A DNA stretch of 64,000 bases, from the NCBI RefSeq assembly GCF_036013935.1, contig NZ_CP107902.1, positions 10,263,001 to 10,327,000 on the forward strand, written 5' to 3'. The notes beneath the pieces were generated by a model. That model saw only the letters and a program-made list of their open reading frames with translations. It did not search any database and was not told the origin of the DNA. Source of the stretch: Streptomyces sp. NBC_00461. GTDB taxonomy: Bacteria; Actinomycetota; Actinomycetes; Streptomycetales; Streptomycetaceae. The translations under genes were made by a program, and so were the position numbers. Shown piece by piece: positions 34,340 through 41,727 of this stretch. Within the stretch, counting starts at the first letter, position 1; every line of letters begins with the position of its first letter.

Positions 34340-35761
34340 TCAGCTGTCCAACCCGGCTTCCCACTTGCGCCGGCGCAGCAGGTGGTCGCTGAAGAGGTGT
34401 CGGCTCCGGTCGAGCAGTTCACCCACCTCCGCGTCGCCGCGCGGCCCGTCAGGCGAGGGATGCCAGCGCTGCACTGATTGCGCGGCCCAGGTGCGCAGCT
34501 TCACATCGGGGTCCTCGAAAAGACCGACAGCCGCCCGAAGCGCCACGATGCCGCCGCACGCGTCGAGCAGCCGGAACGCACCGACGCGGACGTGCCGCGG
34601 ACGCTCGGAGCTGATGCGCTCCAATAGCCAGTCGGCGGGCAGGTCCTTGGCCGAGGGCAGGAGGGCGGCGGCGGTCTCGCGGACGACTCCGGCGGCAGGG
34701 TCGTCGAGGAGCGGCCACAACTGCTTCGCATCCACGCAGTCCAGTGCCCGCAGCCCTGCCACCGCTCGTGCCCGCACCCCGGCCGCCGGGTGTACGAGCA
34801 GCGGTCGCAGCAGCCTGGCGTCCGCGCGGTTACCGCACTCGGCCAGCCCGATGACCGCACCGGGCGGCAACTCGGGGTTGTCCGGTGCCGTGCACCGCTC
34901 CCGGTACCAGGTCGTCGGGTCACCTCCCTGCTGTCGTACGACGTACCGGGCGCAAGCACGCACGAGCGCGGACCGGTCGCTGAGAAACGGTTCCGCCTGC
35001 TCTGACCACCCTGCCCGTCTCAGTGCGGTGACGCCGGCCGACCGGGTACGCGGGTTGCGTGCGGACAGCAGTGGAGGCAGCACACCCTCGTAGGTGTCCT
35101 CATCCCCCAAAGCCGTGAGCGCCGCTGTGGCACACAGGTCCTGGACCACGGTGTCCTGGTCCCGGGCGGCCGCGCGGGCCAGCTCGGCGGGACGGAGTAG
35201 TCGGCCCTCGATGGCCAGCCGGTACGCGAATCGCCGGACGATGCGGTCGGGGTCAGCGAAGAGAACAGCGAGCTGCCCGTGGGATGCCTGGCGCAGGATC
35301 TGGCCGAGCACATCGACGCCGAAGGCACCCCTGTCGCGGCGGCCGACGCGGAGGATGAGCGGCGCGAGGTCGAGGGCAGCGTGCACGTTCAGGGCCTCGC
35401 GCAGCAACTGCCGGGCGTGCTGGCGCACTGGGCCGACCCAATCGGCGCAGCGGATCACGACCAACGGCAGCAGACCGGGGTATCGGACCGACTGGCGCAG
35501 CGCCTCCTGACGGATTCGCCCGTCGCGGTGGCAGAGGGCGAGTGCGAGCCGAGGCTCGCCGAGCTGAGTCAGGTCGGCGGGCAGTGGGGCGGAGTGCTCC
35601 CACCCCGGCAGGAGCTGCGGGCGGCGCCAGGCCACCTCACGCACTCCTGCGTCCAGCGCGAGCCAGTCAGCGGGGTCGGCGACATCCAGCGTGCTGTGAA
35701 GCGGCGCACCACCCGCGAGCCGCGTCGCTGCCGCTGTCCCGTCCTCGATGTCCTCAAGCAT
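34340..35761 (-). CDS. HEAT-repeat protein
   Basis: 473 residues. ATG 35761 is chosen because GGAGG lies 8 bp upstream; the frame is open to 36019. The protein is a series of two-helix repeats such as PRLALALCHRDGRIRQEALRQ, PAAGVRARAVAGLRALD, DPAAGVVRETAAALLPSAKD and DPDVKLRTWAAQSVQRW, typical of HEAT/armadillo-like scaffolds. There is no enzyme motif. Such proteins mediate protein-protein contacts. Both sides carry copies of the GGTGACAAC repeat family, as does the neighbouring Fic gene. The two may be inserted cassettes. Confidence 0.7.
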   Translation of the reverse strand: MLEDIEDGTAAATRLAGGAPLHSTLDVADPADWLALDAGVREVAWRRPQLLPGWEHSAPLPADLTQLGEPRLALALCHRDGRIRQEALRQSVRYPGLLPLVVIRCADWVGPVRQHARQLLREALNVHAALDLAPLILRVGRRDRGAFGVDVLGQILRQASHGQLAVLFADPDRIVRRFAYRLAIEGRLLRPAELARAAARDQDTVVQDLCATAALTALGDEDTYEGVLPPLLSARNPRTRSAGVTALRRAGWSEQAEPFLSDRSALVRACARYVVRQQGGDPTTWYRERCTAPDNPELPPGAVIGLAECGNRADARLLRPLLVHPAAGVRARAVAGLRALDCVDAKQLWPLLDDPAAGVVRETAAALLPSAKDLPADWLLERISSERPRHVRVGAFRLLDACGGIVALRAAVGLFEDPDVKLRTWAAQSVQRWHPSPDGPRGDAEVGELLDRSRHLFSDHLLRRRKWEAGLDS

Positions 35762-35885
35762 TCCCGCCCCTCCAGCAGTCGTACCCGGTGATCGTAGGAG
35801 GCGGGGTTCGCGTAGGGCGCGCGAAATATGGCCCGTGATCGCCGAGGGCTGCCGCTCGGCACCCTGCTCACCAGAAGCCGAACGC

Positions 35886-36012
35886 GGTGACATCGCCCCT
35901 GCTTCGCTTGCCGCTGGTGACAGGTAGCGCGTCGCATCGGTGACAACGACCATGCTTTGTCCTACTGAAGCTGCAGGCCAGCGGATGCCGAGGGTGACAA
36001 CTATCGGGCTTC
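35886..36012 (+). repeat. GGTGACAAC-family repeat, copy 2
   Basis: GGTGACA starts at 35886, 35916, 35939 and 35993. The segment from about 35908 to 36014 aligns with 37731-37836 with many substitutions but the same order: CTGGTGACA-GTAGCG, GGTGACAACNNCC, GAAGCYGCAGG, then GGTGACAAYTATCG and GGC. The two copies bracket the Fic gene as direct repeats about 1.8 kb apart. Confidence 0.65.
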
Positions 36013-36022
36013 GGCACATCGT

Positions 36023-36072
36023 TGTGGTCGGGTAGCCGGGTCACGGCAACGTGACCCGGCTACCCGACCACA
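36023..36072. terminator. Perfect 23-bp hairpin
   Basis: The left arm 36023-36045 (starting TGTGGTCGGGTAGCC) is the exact inverse of the right arm 36050-36072, with a GCAA loop. It forms the centre of a larger imperfect inverted repeat that includes copies 2 and 3 of the GGTGACAAC family. Half of the arm (CGGCTACCCGACCACA) recurs at 37836-37850. It could be a bidirectional terminator or a recombination/protein-binding structure. Confidence 0.6.
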
Positions 36073-36075
36073 GTT

Positions 36076-36125
36076 GTGATGAGCCGAAGCACGTTGGTTG
36101 TCAGACAGGCAGGCTTGTTGTTACC
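36076..36125 (-). repeat. GGTGACAAC-family repeat, copy 3 (inverted)
   Basis: On the plus strand it contains GAGCCGAAGCACGTTGGTTG, then AGGCAGGC and TTGTTACC. It aligns with copy 1 at 34246-34290 (GAGCCAAAGCACAATAGTTG, AAGGCAGGCGTG, TGTCACC). It lies about 120 bp upstream of the Fic gene start. Confidence 0.6.
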
Positions 36126-36246
36126 AGATCGAAGCGCGGGCCCTTCCAGGGTGGCAGGCGGAATGCGACTGCTTCGGCTGGCGCCATAGCACTTCAGTCG
36201 GTAATCCGCTTGAACTGCAGGCGGGTGGGCGTGGCAGGCTTACGCG

Positions 36247-37617
36247 GTGATTGTCGAGCTGGCCCCCGGTTTTCTGACCTGGGGCGATGTGGATCCCGCC
36301 CGTCGCTTCTTCGACAGCGCGTCGGCGCCGCAGGTGGTGCGGTCGCTCGGGCCTGCTCGGAGGGTGCCCAGCCGCCCTGACATACCCTTGGGCGACCCGG
36401 TGATGAGCGCCTGGAGTTCGGGCGAGGGGCAGCCCTGGGCAGATGCCATGTCGCACGCCCTCGCCGAGCGCTACGGCCGCTGGACCGCGGGCTGGCGCTG
36501 GGCGCACGACGAAGGGGACTTCGACGGAGGACCCGTCGGGAACTGGTGCTGCCCGCGAGACTCGATCACCACTCCGCAGGAGACGCTCGCCCGCGTCGTC
36601 GCGGCCCTCTGCGAGTGGCGCGAGTGGCTGGAGAGTCTCGCTGGGTGGTTCGACGCGTACCCGTTGAACCTGGCCGAGGTCGACGACCAGCGGATGTTGT
36701 GGGAGCGCGCCGCCCGAAACCTGATTGTGCAGGTGACCGACCGGACCGGCTGCGGCAGTGGCTGGCACGGGCACTGCCGTCAGGTGCTCACCTGGTTCCT
36801 CAGCCGCTGGAACGTCGCGCCCGACGTCGCGGAGAAGCTGGTCGACGAGGCGATCGGCGGGCGGTTCGAGAGCTGGACCGGACCCGACCTGGCGCTGGTC
36901 GAGGACGTCGCCGAGCGACTCTCGCTCTCGCTGCGGCCGGACCACGCCGAACGAGCGGGCGGGCTCGCGCAGGACCACCTTGAGCGCTGGCTCGCGCTGC
37001 GCGAGACCGTGCCCTGGCACGAGGCCCCGGACGGGGGCGGCGGGGAACCGGTGTTTCCGTCACGCGACGGTGCGGTGGAGGACATCCGTGCCTTCGACGG
37101 CGCCATCGACCCCGCCCGCGTCGAGGGCCTGCTCGCCGCCCTGGAACTGCTGCGGGCCGACGCGGCACGCGGCGCACGACTCGACTTCGAGCTGCTCCGG
37201 CGCTGGCAGCAACATGTCCTGGGCTCAGAGCGGTTGCCGCCGTTCCGCGAGCTGCCGGCCTTCGCCAAGGGGGGCCGGGAACGTTACGGCATCGGCCCGG
37301 ACACCCGAGCTCGCCTCGATGCCTGTCTGGCTGAGAGCGCGCGGAACGCCGAGCGGTCCCTTCCGCTCACTGCTCGGGCTGCACGTGCCTATCTCGACGT
37401 GTGTTTCTTCCATCCCTTCGACGACGGCAACGCCCGGTCTGCCTTCCTTGCCCTCGTCTTTGTCCTCGCCCGCGAGGGCGTCGCGCTCGACGGGGTCAGC
37501 CTGCTGCGTCGCGTCACCTTCCAGGCCGATGAGCGGCAGGACGCGTTGACCCTCACGCGGTACGTCGACATCCACCTCGCGGAGACCCGACGCAACACCG
37601 CCTCCCTCGGCTCCTAG
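36247..37617 (+). CDS. Fic-domain protein (AMPylase-type fold)
   Basis: 456 residues from GTG 36247. The C-terminal part has the Fic signature FFHPFDDGNARSAF (H389 to R396, HPFxDGNxR), so the catalytic His and the phosphate-binding loop are intact. Fic enzymes usually transfer AMP from ATP to target hydroxyls. The N-terminal 240 residues are Trp-rich and contain no domain I recognise. No obvious (S/T)xxxE(G/N) inhibitory helix stands out, and no small antitoxin gene is adjacent. It sits between repeat copies 3 and 4 as a single gene. It is a possible toxin, effector or defence gene. Confidence 0.8.
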   Translation: MIVELAPGFLTWGDVDPARRFFDSASAPQVVRSLGPARRVPSRPDIPLGDPVMSAWSSGEGQPWADAMSHALAERYGRWTAGWRWAHDEGDFDGGPVGNWCCPRDSITTPQETLARVVAALCEWREWLESLAGWFDAYPLNLAEVDDQRMLWERAARNLIVQVTDRTGCGSGWHGHCRQVLTWFLSRWNVAPDVAEKLVDEAIGGRFESWTGPDLALVEDVAERLSLSLRPDHAERAGGLAQDHLERWLALRETVPWHEAPDGGGGEPVFPSRDGAVEDIRAFDGAIDPARVEGLLAALELLRADAARGARLDFELLRRWQQHVLGSERLPPFRELPAFAKGGRERYGIGPDTRARLDACLAESARNAERSLPLTARAARAYLDVCFFHPFDDGNARSAFLALVFVLAREGVALDGVSLLRRVTFQADERQDALTLTRYVDIHLAETRRNTASLGS

Positions 37618-37709
37618 CCGTTGGACAAGAAGGCGCTGCTGAGACCATCTGAGTTGCTGGATCGTACGGATCCGTCCTGCAGCCCAGACCGCGGCGGCGT
37701 ACCGGAGCC

Positions 37710-37852
37710 GGTCACAACTGCCCCGCCTCCGCGCTGCTGGTGACAAGTAGCGTGCCGACCTGGTGACAACTGCCCTGCCTCGCCGTACCGAAGCCGCAGG
37801 TCAGTAGGCACCGATGGTGACAATTATCGTGCTCCGGCTACCCGACCACATC
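37710..37852 (+). repeat. GGTGACAAC-family repeat, copy 4
   Basis: GGTCACAACT at 37710, GGTGACAAGT at 37739, GGTGACAACT at 37762 and GGTGACAATT at 37816 are followed by ATCGTGCTCCGGCTACCCGA. It aligns with copy 2 in order and spacing, and ends with half of the 36023-36072 hairpin arm. It abuts the stop of the next leftward gene at 37851. Confidence 0.65.
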
Positions 37853-38513
37853 AGGCCGGCGAGTGAGGAGCAGCGTCTTCGGGCTGCGCCTCGGTCGGGG
37901 AAGTAGTTGTTGGCGCCGGTACGTCGGGGGCGGTGTAGAAGACTGAGCTGCCTTGCTTGGTGCGGTGAGCCTGGCTCTTGGCCACGAGTCCTTCGAGAGT
38001 GACGCGCACGACCTTGGTCTTGATTCCGCGTTCGGGATGGGCCTGGCCGAGCGTGGCGGAGATTTCCGCAGCGGAGCGTGGTTCGCTCTGCTCGGCGAGG
38101 TGGCGGCGGATGAGTTCCACAAGGGTGGGCTGGGTTGTCTTGGAAGCGTCTGCGGTCTTGGCTGCGGGCTTCTTGGCGGCTGGCTTCCTGGCCGTCGGGC
38201 TTGCCTGCGCGGCCGTGGCCTTCCTCGCCCTTCGCCTGCTGCTTGGTTCGGCGCTGGTTTTCTGCCGGGGAGAGGGCACTGCGGTGCTCTCGGGCGTGAT
38301 CGCCGACTTTGCTGGTGCTTCGGTGATGCCGAGTGCCTGCTGCATGTTCACCAGCACGGTGTGGTCCTGCTGCAGGGCGGTCAACTGTTGTTGCAGGGCG
38401 GTGATTTCCGCACTGACGCGTTCCTGTTCCTTGAGATTGTGTTCGAGGTCGTCGGTCACCCGGGCGATGTACTGCGATGTCAGTTCCGTGGTGCTGGTCG
38501 TGCTCTCGGACAT
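37851..38513 (-). CDS. Coiled-coil, Lys/Ala-rich linker, winged-helix protein
   Basis: 220 residues from ATG 38513. Residues about 15-65 form a coiled coil (LEHNLKEQERVSAEITALQQQ, split; LTALQQDHTVL). Residues about 85-125 are basic and Ala/Pro-rich (RRRARKATAAQ, KPAAKKPAAKT), like histone H1 or HupS tails. A winged helix follows (TLVELIRRHLAEQSEPRSAAEI...VRVTLEGLVAKS). This suggests an oligomeric nucleoid-associated or regulatory protein. It is distinct from HU. Its downstream end touches repeat copy 4. Confidence 0.65.
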   Translation of the reverse strand: MSESTTSTTELTSQYIARVTDDLEHNLKEQERVSAEITALQQQLTALQQDHTVLVNMQQALGITEAPAKSAITPESTAVPSPRQKTSAEPSSRRRARKATAAQASPTARKPAAKKPAAKTADASKTTQPTLVELIRRHLAEQSEPRSAAEISATLGQAHPERGIKTKVVRVTLEGLVAKSQAHRTKQGSSVFYTAPDVPAPTTTSPTEAQPEDAAPHSPA

Positions 38514-38716
38514 GGCGCTTGACCTTTCCTCGTGTGCGGCCGTGAGGGCGGCGTCTGCGGGCCGCTCCTGACGGGGGCAGCGTCCTGTCGGCCAGTGCCG
38601 AACGGTGCCGCAGAGCGGACGCCATCACTGCAGCATGTGCCTTGGCGTAGTGATGGTACGGACCGGCGGAGCCGGTTGTTCCCGCGCAGGCGGCCTTTCT
38701 CGGCCCGTGGCCGGCC

Positions 38717-39781
38717 TCAAGGCAGTGGCGCCTGGCATCTGCAGGACGGTGCTGCTGGGCGGGTTCGTGTACGGGGCTGGGGCAGTTGCCAGAACACTTC
38801 GTCGCTCTCCCGGTTGTGCTGCCAGGCTGCCAGCGTGCGGGTGGTCACCAGCCGGTCGAGGAGTTCCCCGGTCTGCTGCGGGGAGTGTCCGCACAGGCGG
38901 GCGAGGACATCCATGTCGGTGCCGTGGTGGGTGTCGGCCACGGTGTGCGCGGCCAGCACGAGGACGGTCAGCCGCAGGGCGGGCGGTGCGGCCGGCAGGG
39001 CCAACGGGGCGGGGTGCAGCGCCCAGTGGGCGGCGCGGCGGCGGGCGCGGCGGCCCGGCGCCTGGTCGAGGACCGCGGCATCAAGCAGCCGCGCCCGCAC
39101 GGGCAGCGACCTTGCATCCGGCGGCTGCAGCCAGCCGGCGTGGGCCAGTTCCTGCCACAGCTCCCGATGTCCGCGCAGGCGCATGCCGCGCAGCAGGCCG
39201 GTCGGCAGCCGGACGTGGCCGCGGGTGTCGGCGCGCAGGGCGCACTGCAGGCCCAGCAGCCGGGCGGCGGGAGAGGTGAACCGGGGCAGCGCGGCGCCGA
39301 GGTAGGTGAGCATCTCCCGCACGCGCACCCGCTCGTCGGCCTGCGCGGACGGCCCGGTGTGTTCGGCAGACGGCGTGCGGGCGGCGTCGTGCGGCCGGGA
39401 GGGGCTCAACAGTGTGTCCGGCACCACCGCGGTATGGCTGGTGGCCGCCGCGCAGGCGGCGCAGGTGTCGGCCAGCCGCCAGGCGCGACCGCTGCCCTCG
39501 AGGGTCAGGGCCAGCAGTACCGGCCCGGCGCATCCGCGGCGCCGCGGATGCCATACACAGCCCTGCACCCGGCACTGGCAGCTGCGCAGATACGCCGGCA
39601 ACGCATCCGCGCGGGCATGGCAGGCCAAGTGCGCCAGGGCGGCGGAGCGCGCGGAGGAAGCGGTGAGGGGAGAAGTGTGGGCGGTGCAGGAGGGGCAGAC
39701 AAGCGTGGGACCGCCCGCGTGCGGACGCAGCTCCACGGTCCAGATGCGCCGCACTGCGGCATGCGCGCCGGCAAGCCTCAT
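38717..39781 (-). CDS. Cys-rich / winged-helix regulator-like protein
   Basis: 354 residues from ATG 39781. The N-terminal half has Cys groups that may bind zinc: LVCPSCTAH, LRSCQCRVQGCVW and TCAACAAATS. The C-terminal part is helical and ends with a winged-helix-like segment (LARLCGHSPQQTGELLDRLV, then TLAAWQHNRESDEVFW). It is divergent from the small XRE gene starting at 39962. Between them lie GTGCAG/CTGCAC repeats that probably control both. No family was recognised. Confidence 0.6.
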   Translation of the reverse strand: MRLAGAHAAVRRIWTVELRPHAGGPTLVCPSCTAHTSPLTASSARSAALAHLACHARADALPAYLRSCQCRVQGCVWHPRRRGCAGPVLLALTLEGSGRAWRLADTCAACAAATSHTAVVPDTLLSPSRPHDAARTPSAEHTGPSAQADERVRVREMLTYLGAALPRFTSPAARLLGLQCALRADTRGHVRLPTGLLRGMRLRGHRELWQELAHAGWLQPPDARSLPVRARLLDAAVLDQAPGRRARRRAAHWALHPAPLALPAAPPALRLTVLVLAAHTVADTHHGTDMDVLARLCGHSPQQTGELLDRLVTTRTLAAWQHNRESDEVFWQLPQPRTRTRPAAPSCRCQAPLP

Positions 39782-39860
39782 CGGCTGCTTGTCCTCCCGT
39801 CTGTCCGCGCCGCGGTGGTCGGTGCCCCGGTCGCACGGGGGCCGGGACGGACGCACCGTA

Positions 39861-39946
39861 GTGCAGATTGCTGCACCGTGGATATCACCGTCCCTCCACC
39901 CTCGACGAAAGTGCAGAAACCCGCACTGACGGGGCAGGGGTCTGCA
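39861..39946. promoter_or_regulatory. GTGCAG/CTGCAC operator repeats
   Basis: A perfect inverted repeat GTGCAG-ATTG-CTGCAC lies at 39861-39876. A second, imperfect one with the same 6-4-6 spacing (GTGCAGAAACCCGCAC) is at 39911-39926, and a half-site CTGCAC at 39942-39947. They lie in the divergent control region of the 39781 and 39962 genes, 15-100 bp before the XRE start. Autoregulation is likely (inference). Confidence 0.6.
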
Positions 39947-39961
39947 CCGTCGGATGGTCAG

Positions 39962-40225
39962 GTGACGATCTTGCCGCCCGACCCCGACCTCACTGCGCTG
40001 CGCGTCGTGCTCGCGCGCCTGCGGGCCGAACGCGGTTGGACCTTCGACGAACTCGCCGACCGCAGCGGTCTGGCCCGGCGCACCCTCATCGACCTCGAAC
40101 ACGGCCGCACCACCGGCAGCGTCACCACCTGGCACACCCTCGCCCACACCTTCGACGTGCCCATCGAGCACTTCCTGGGCACCCTGTGCGACGACCACAC
40201 CCCGCCCGGCACGGCCGCTTCCTGA
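39962..40225 (+). CDS. Small XRE-type helix-turn-helix regulator
   Basis: 87 residues from GTG 39962. The frame is open upstream to GTG 39878, which would include the operator repeats and is less likely. The protein is nearly all XRE domain: LRVVLARLRAERGWTFDELA, DRSGLARRTLIDLEHGRTTG, then WHTLAHTFDVPIEHFL. Such proteins are dimeric repressors or activators. The upstream GTGCAG palindromes are the obvious candidate site. Confidence 0.75.
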   Translation: MTILPPDPDLTALRVVLARLRAERGWTFDELADRSGLARRTLIDLEHGRTTGSVTTWHTLAHTFDVPIEHFLGTLCDDHTPPGTAAS

Positions 40226-40395
40226 ACCCCCGCTCCGTCCCGGCGCGCACCACGCAACAAATCACCCGATCGAGCACTCAGGCATAGAACAACCATCCGC
40301 AGTAACGCTCATGTGTGCGGGCTTGTTGGGCTGGCCGGGGGACATACCCCCGACACGTTGCTCACGCCTGCGTGTCGCCTGGCACGGTCCGGGCC

Positions 40396-41247
40396 ATGTG
40401 CCCCACACCCGCCCCCGACGGCCGTCACCGGGACGGCAGCCCCCGCGCCGCCCACCGCCCCCGCCCGCTCCGGGTGACGACCACCAGCCCCAGCCGCCTG
40501 CTGCGCGCCGGCCAAACCGGCCGCTGCCGCCACTGCGGCCACCGCATCGACCTCTACCAGCGCCCCGACCAGCGGCCCATCGCCCTGCACCCCGCGGAAC
40601 TGGCCGCCGCCGACGTCCCCGAATCCTGCCGCTGGCACCTCAGCGGCGGCATCGCCTACCCGCACGGCGACAACAGCGCCTGGTGCCGCATCCCGCATGC
40701 CGTGCTCTGCCCCCACCGCACCCCGACCTGCCAGGCCGGCCCCCGCCTCGAGGCGATCCGCCGCCAACTCGCCGTCCGCACCCGCCGCCTGATCGACACC
40801 GGAGGCCTCATCCCCGCCTCACCCGCCGCCCCGCAGCCCGCCTCCCGCACCGGCGGCCTCGGCCGCCCCGTCGTCCAGCTGCTGCTGTGCCGCTACCTCG
40901 CCCAGCAGCGGCTCGAGGACCCGCGCTGCGTGGCCCAGACCCGCCACCGTCACCGCTGCCCCAACCCCATCCTCGCGAGCCCGGCCGGGGTGTGGAAACT
41001 ACTGCCCGCCACCGCCCGACACGGCCAACTTGCCCTCCCCGACGCTCTGATGGCCGTCTACGACCTGGGCCACCTCTCGTACGGCGAACAGCTGCGCTGG
41101 CGCACCCAGCGTTTCCCGGCACACGCCACCGCCCCCGGCGCCGCCGACCTCGCCCTGGCCGGCTGGCAGCCCTTCGACCCCCTCCTGCACGCGGCGCACA
41201 TCCACACCCACCTGCCGCCCCCGGCCCGCCCGCACCGAAGGGGCTGA
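40396..41247 (+). CDS. DUF6083-type zinc-binding protein
   Basis: 283 residues from ATG 40396; ATG 40315 is an alternative. Residues about 25-115 contain GRCRHCGHRIDLYQRPDQRP, then IALHPAELAA, SCRWHLSGGIAYPHGD and WCRIPHAVLCPHR. This matches the streptomycete DUF6083 pattern with Cys/His ligands. The C-terminal half is helical (QLLLCRYLAQQRLEDPRC). Function unknown. It is followed after 3 bp by the next gene, so an operon with the helicase is likely. Confidence 0.6.
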   Translation: MCPTPAPDGRHRDGSPRAAHRPRPLRVTTTSPSRLLRAGQTGRCRHCGHRIDLYQRPDQRPIALHPAELAAADVPESCRWHLSGGIAYPHGDNSAWCRIPHAVLCPHRTPTCQAGPRLEAIRRQLAVRTRRLIDTGGLIPASPAAPQPASRTGGLGRPVVQLLLCRYLAQQRLEDPRCVAQTRHRHRCPNPILASPAGVWKLLPATARHGQLALPDALMAVYDLGHLSYGEQLRWRTQRFPAHATAPGAADLALAGWQPFDPLLHAAHIHTHLPPPARPHRRG

Positions 41248-41250
41248 CCC

Positions 41251-41727
41251 ATGCCGCACCACGCACTGGAAATCGTGCTGACCCGCCCCCTGCCCCCGGC
41301 GGCCCTGCACCGCGCCGCCCGCGTGCTGCCGCTCGCCGCCAACCACGACGCCACCCGCCTGATGGCCCTCATCCCGGCCAAGACCCCCCACCGGGCCGCC
41401 CGCCGACTGCGCCACCGGCTCGGGGAACGACTGCCCATCGACGTGATCACCACGCACTACCCGGACACCGAGCACAAGGTGCTGCTCAACGTCGCCTTCC
41501 CGCCCGCCGCGCACGCCGCCCTCACCGCCGCCGCCCGCCGCGCCCAGCAGACCCCCGAACACTTCCTGGAACTGGCCCTGCGCCGGGCCCTGGCCCAACA
41601 CGCCGACCAGGAAATGGACCGCCTCGACAGGGCAGTTGGCCAGCTGCTGGCCCACACCACCCCCGCCTACCTGATCTCCGCCGTCGGGCACGCGCTCACC
41701 CGGCTGTCCGAGAGGCCCACCCCGTGA
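41251..41727 (+). CDS. Unknown 158-residue protein coupled to a helicase
   Basis: From ATG 41251, 3 bp after the previous stop; its own stop overlaps the helicase start (GTGA). The N-terminal 70 residues are alpha/beta (LEIVLTRPLPPAALHRAARV, LPIDVITTHYPDTEHKVLLN). The C-terminal 90 residues are helical and contain TPEHFLELALRRALAQHADQ, reminiscent of a ribbon-helix-helix-like or oligomerisation segment. No family was recognised. Confidence 0.6.
   Translation: MPHHALEIVLTRPLPPAALHRAARVLPLAANHDATRLMALIPAKTPHRAARRLRHRLGERLPIDVITTHYPDTEHKVLLNVAFPPAAHAALTAAARRAQQTPEHFLELALRRALAQHADQEMDRLDRAVGQLLAHTTPAYLISAVGHALTRLSERPTP

Noticed and set aside
40311..41723. Extension of the helicase frame upstream to 40311
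   Set aside because: Upstream residues are Pro/Arg low-complexity, and two plausible genes in another frame occupy the DNA; GTG 41724 overlaps the preceding stop and directly precedes the NPTDEQ-AA-A motif.
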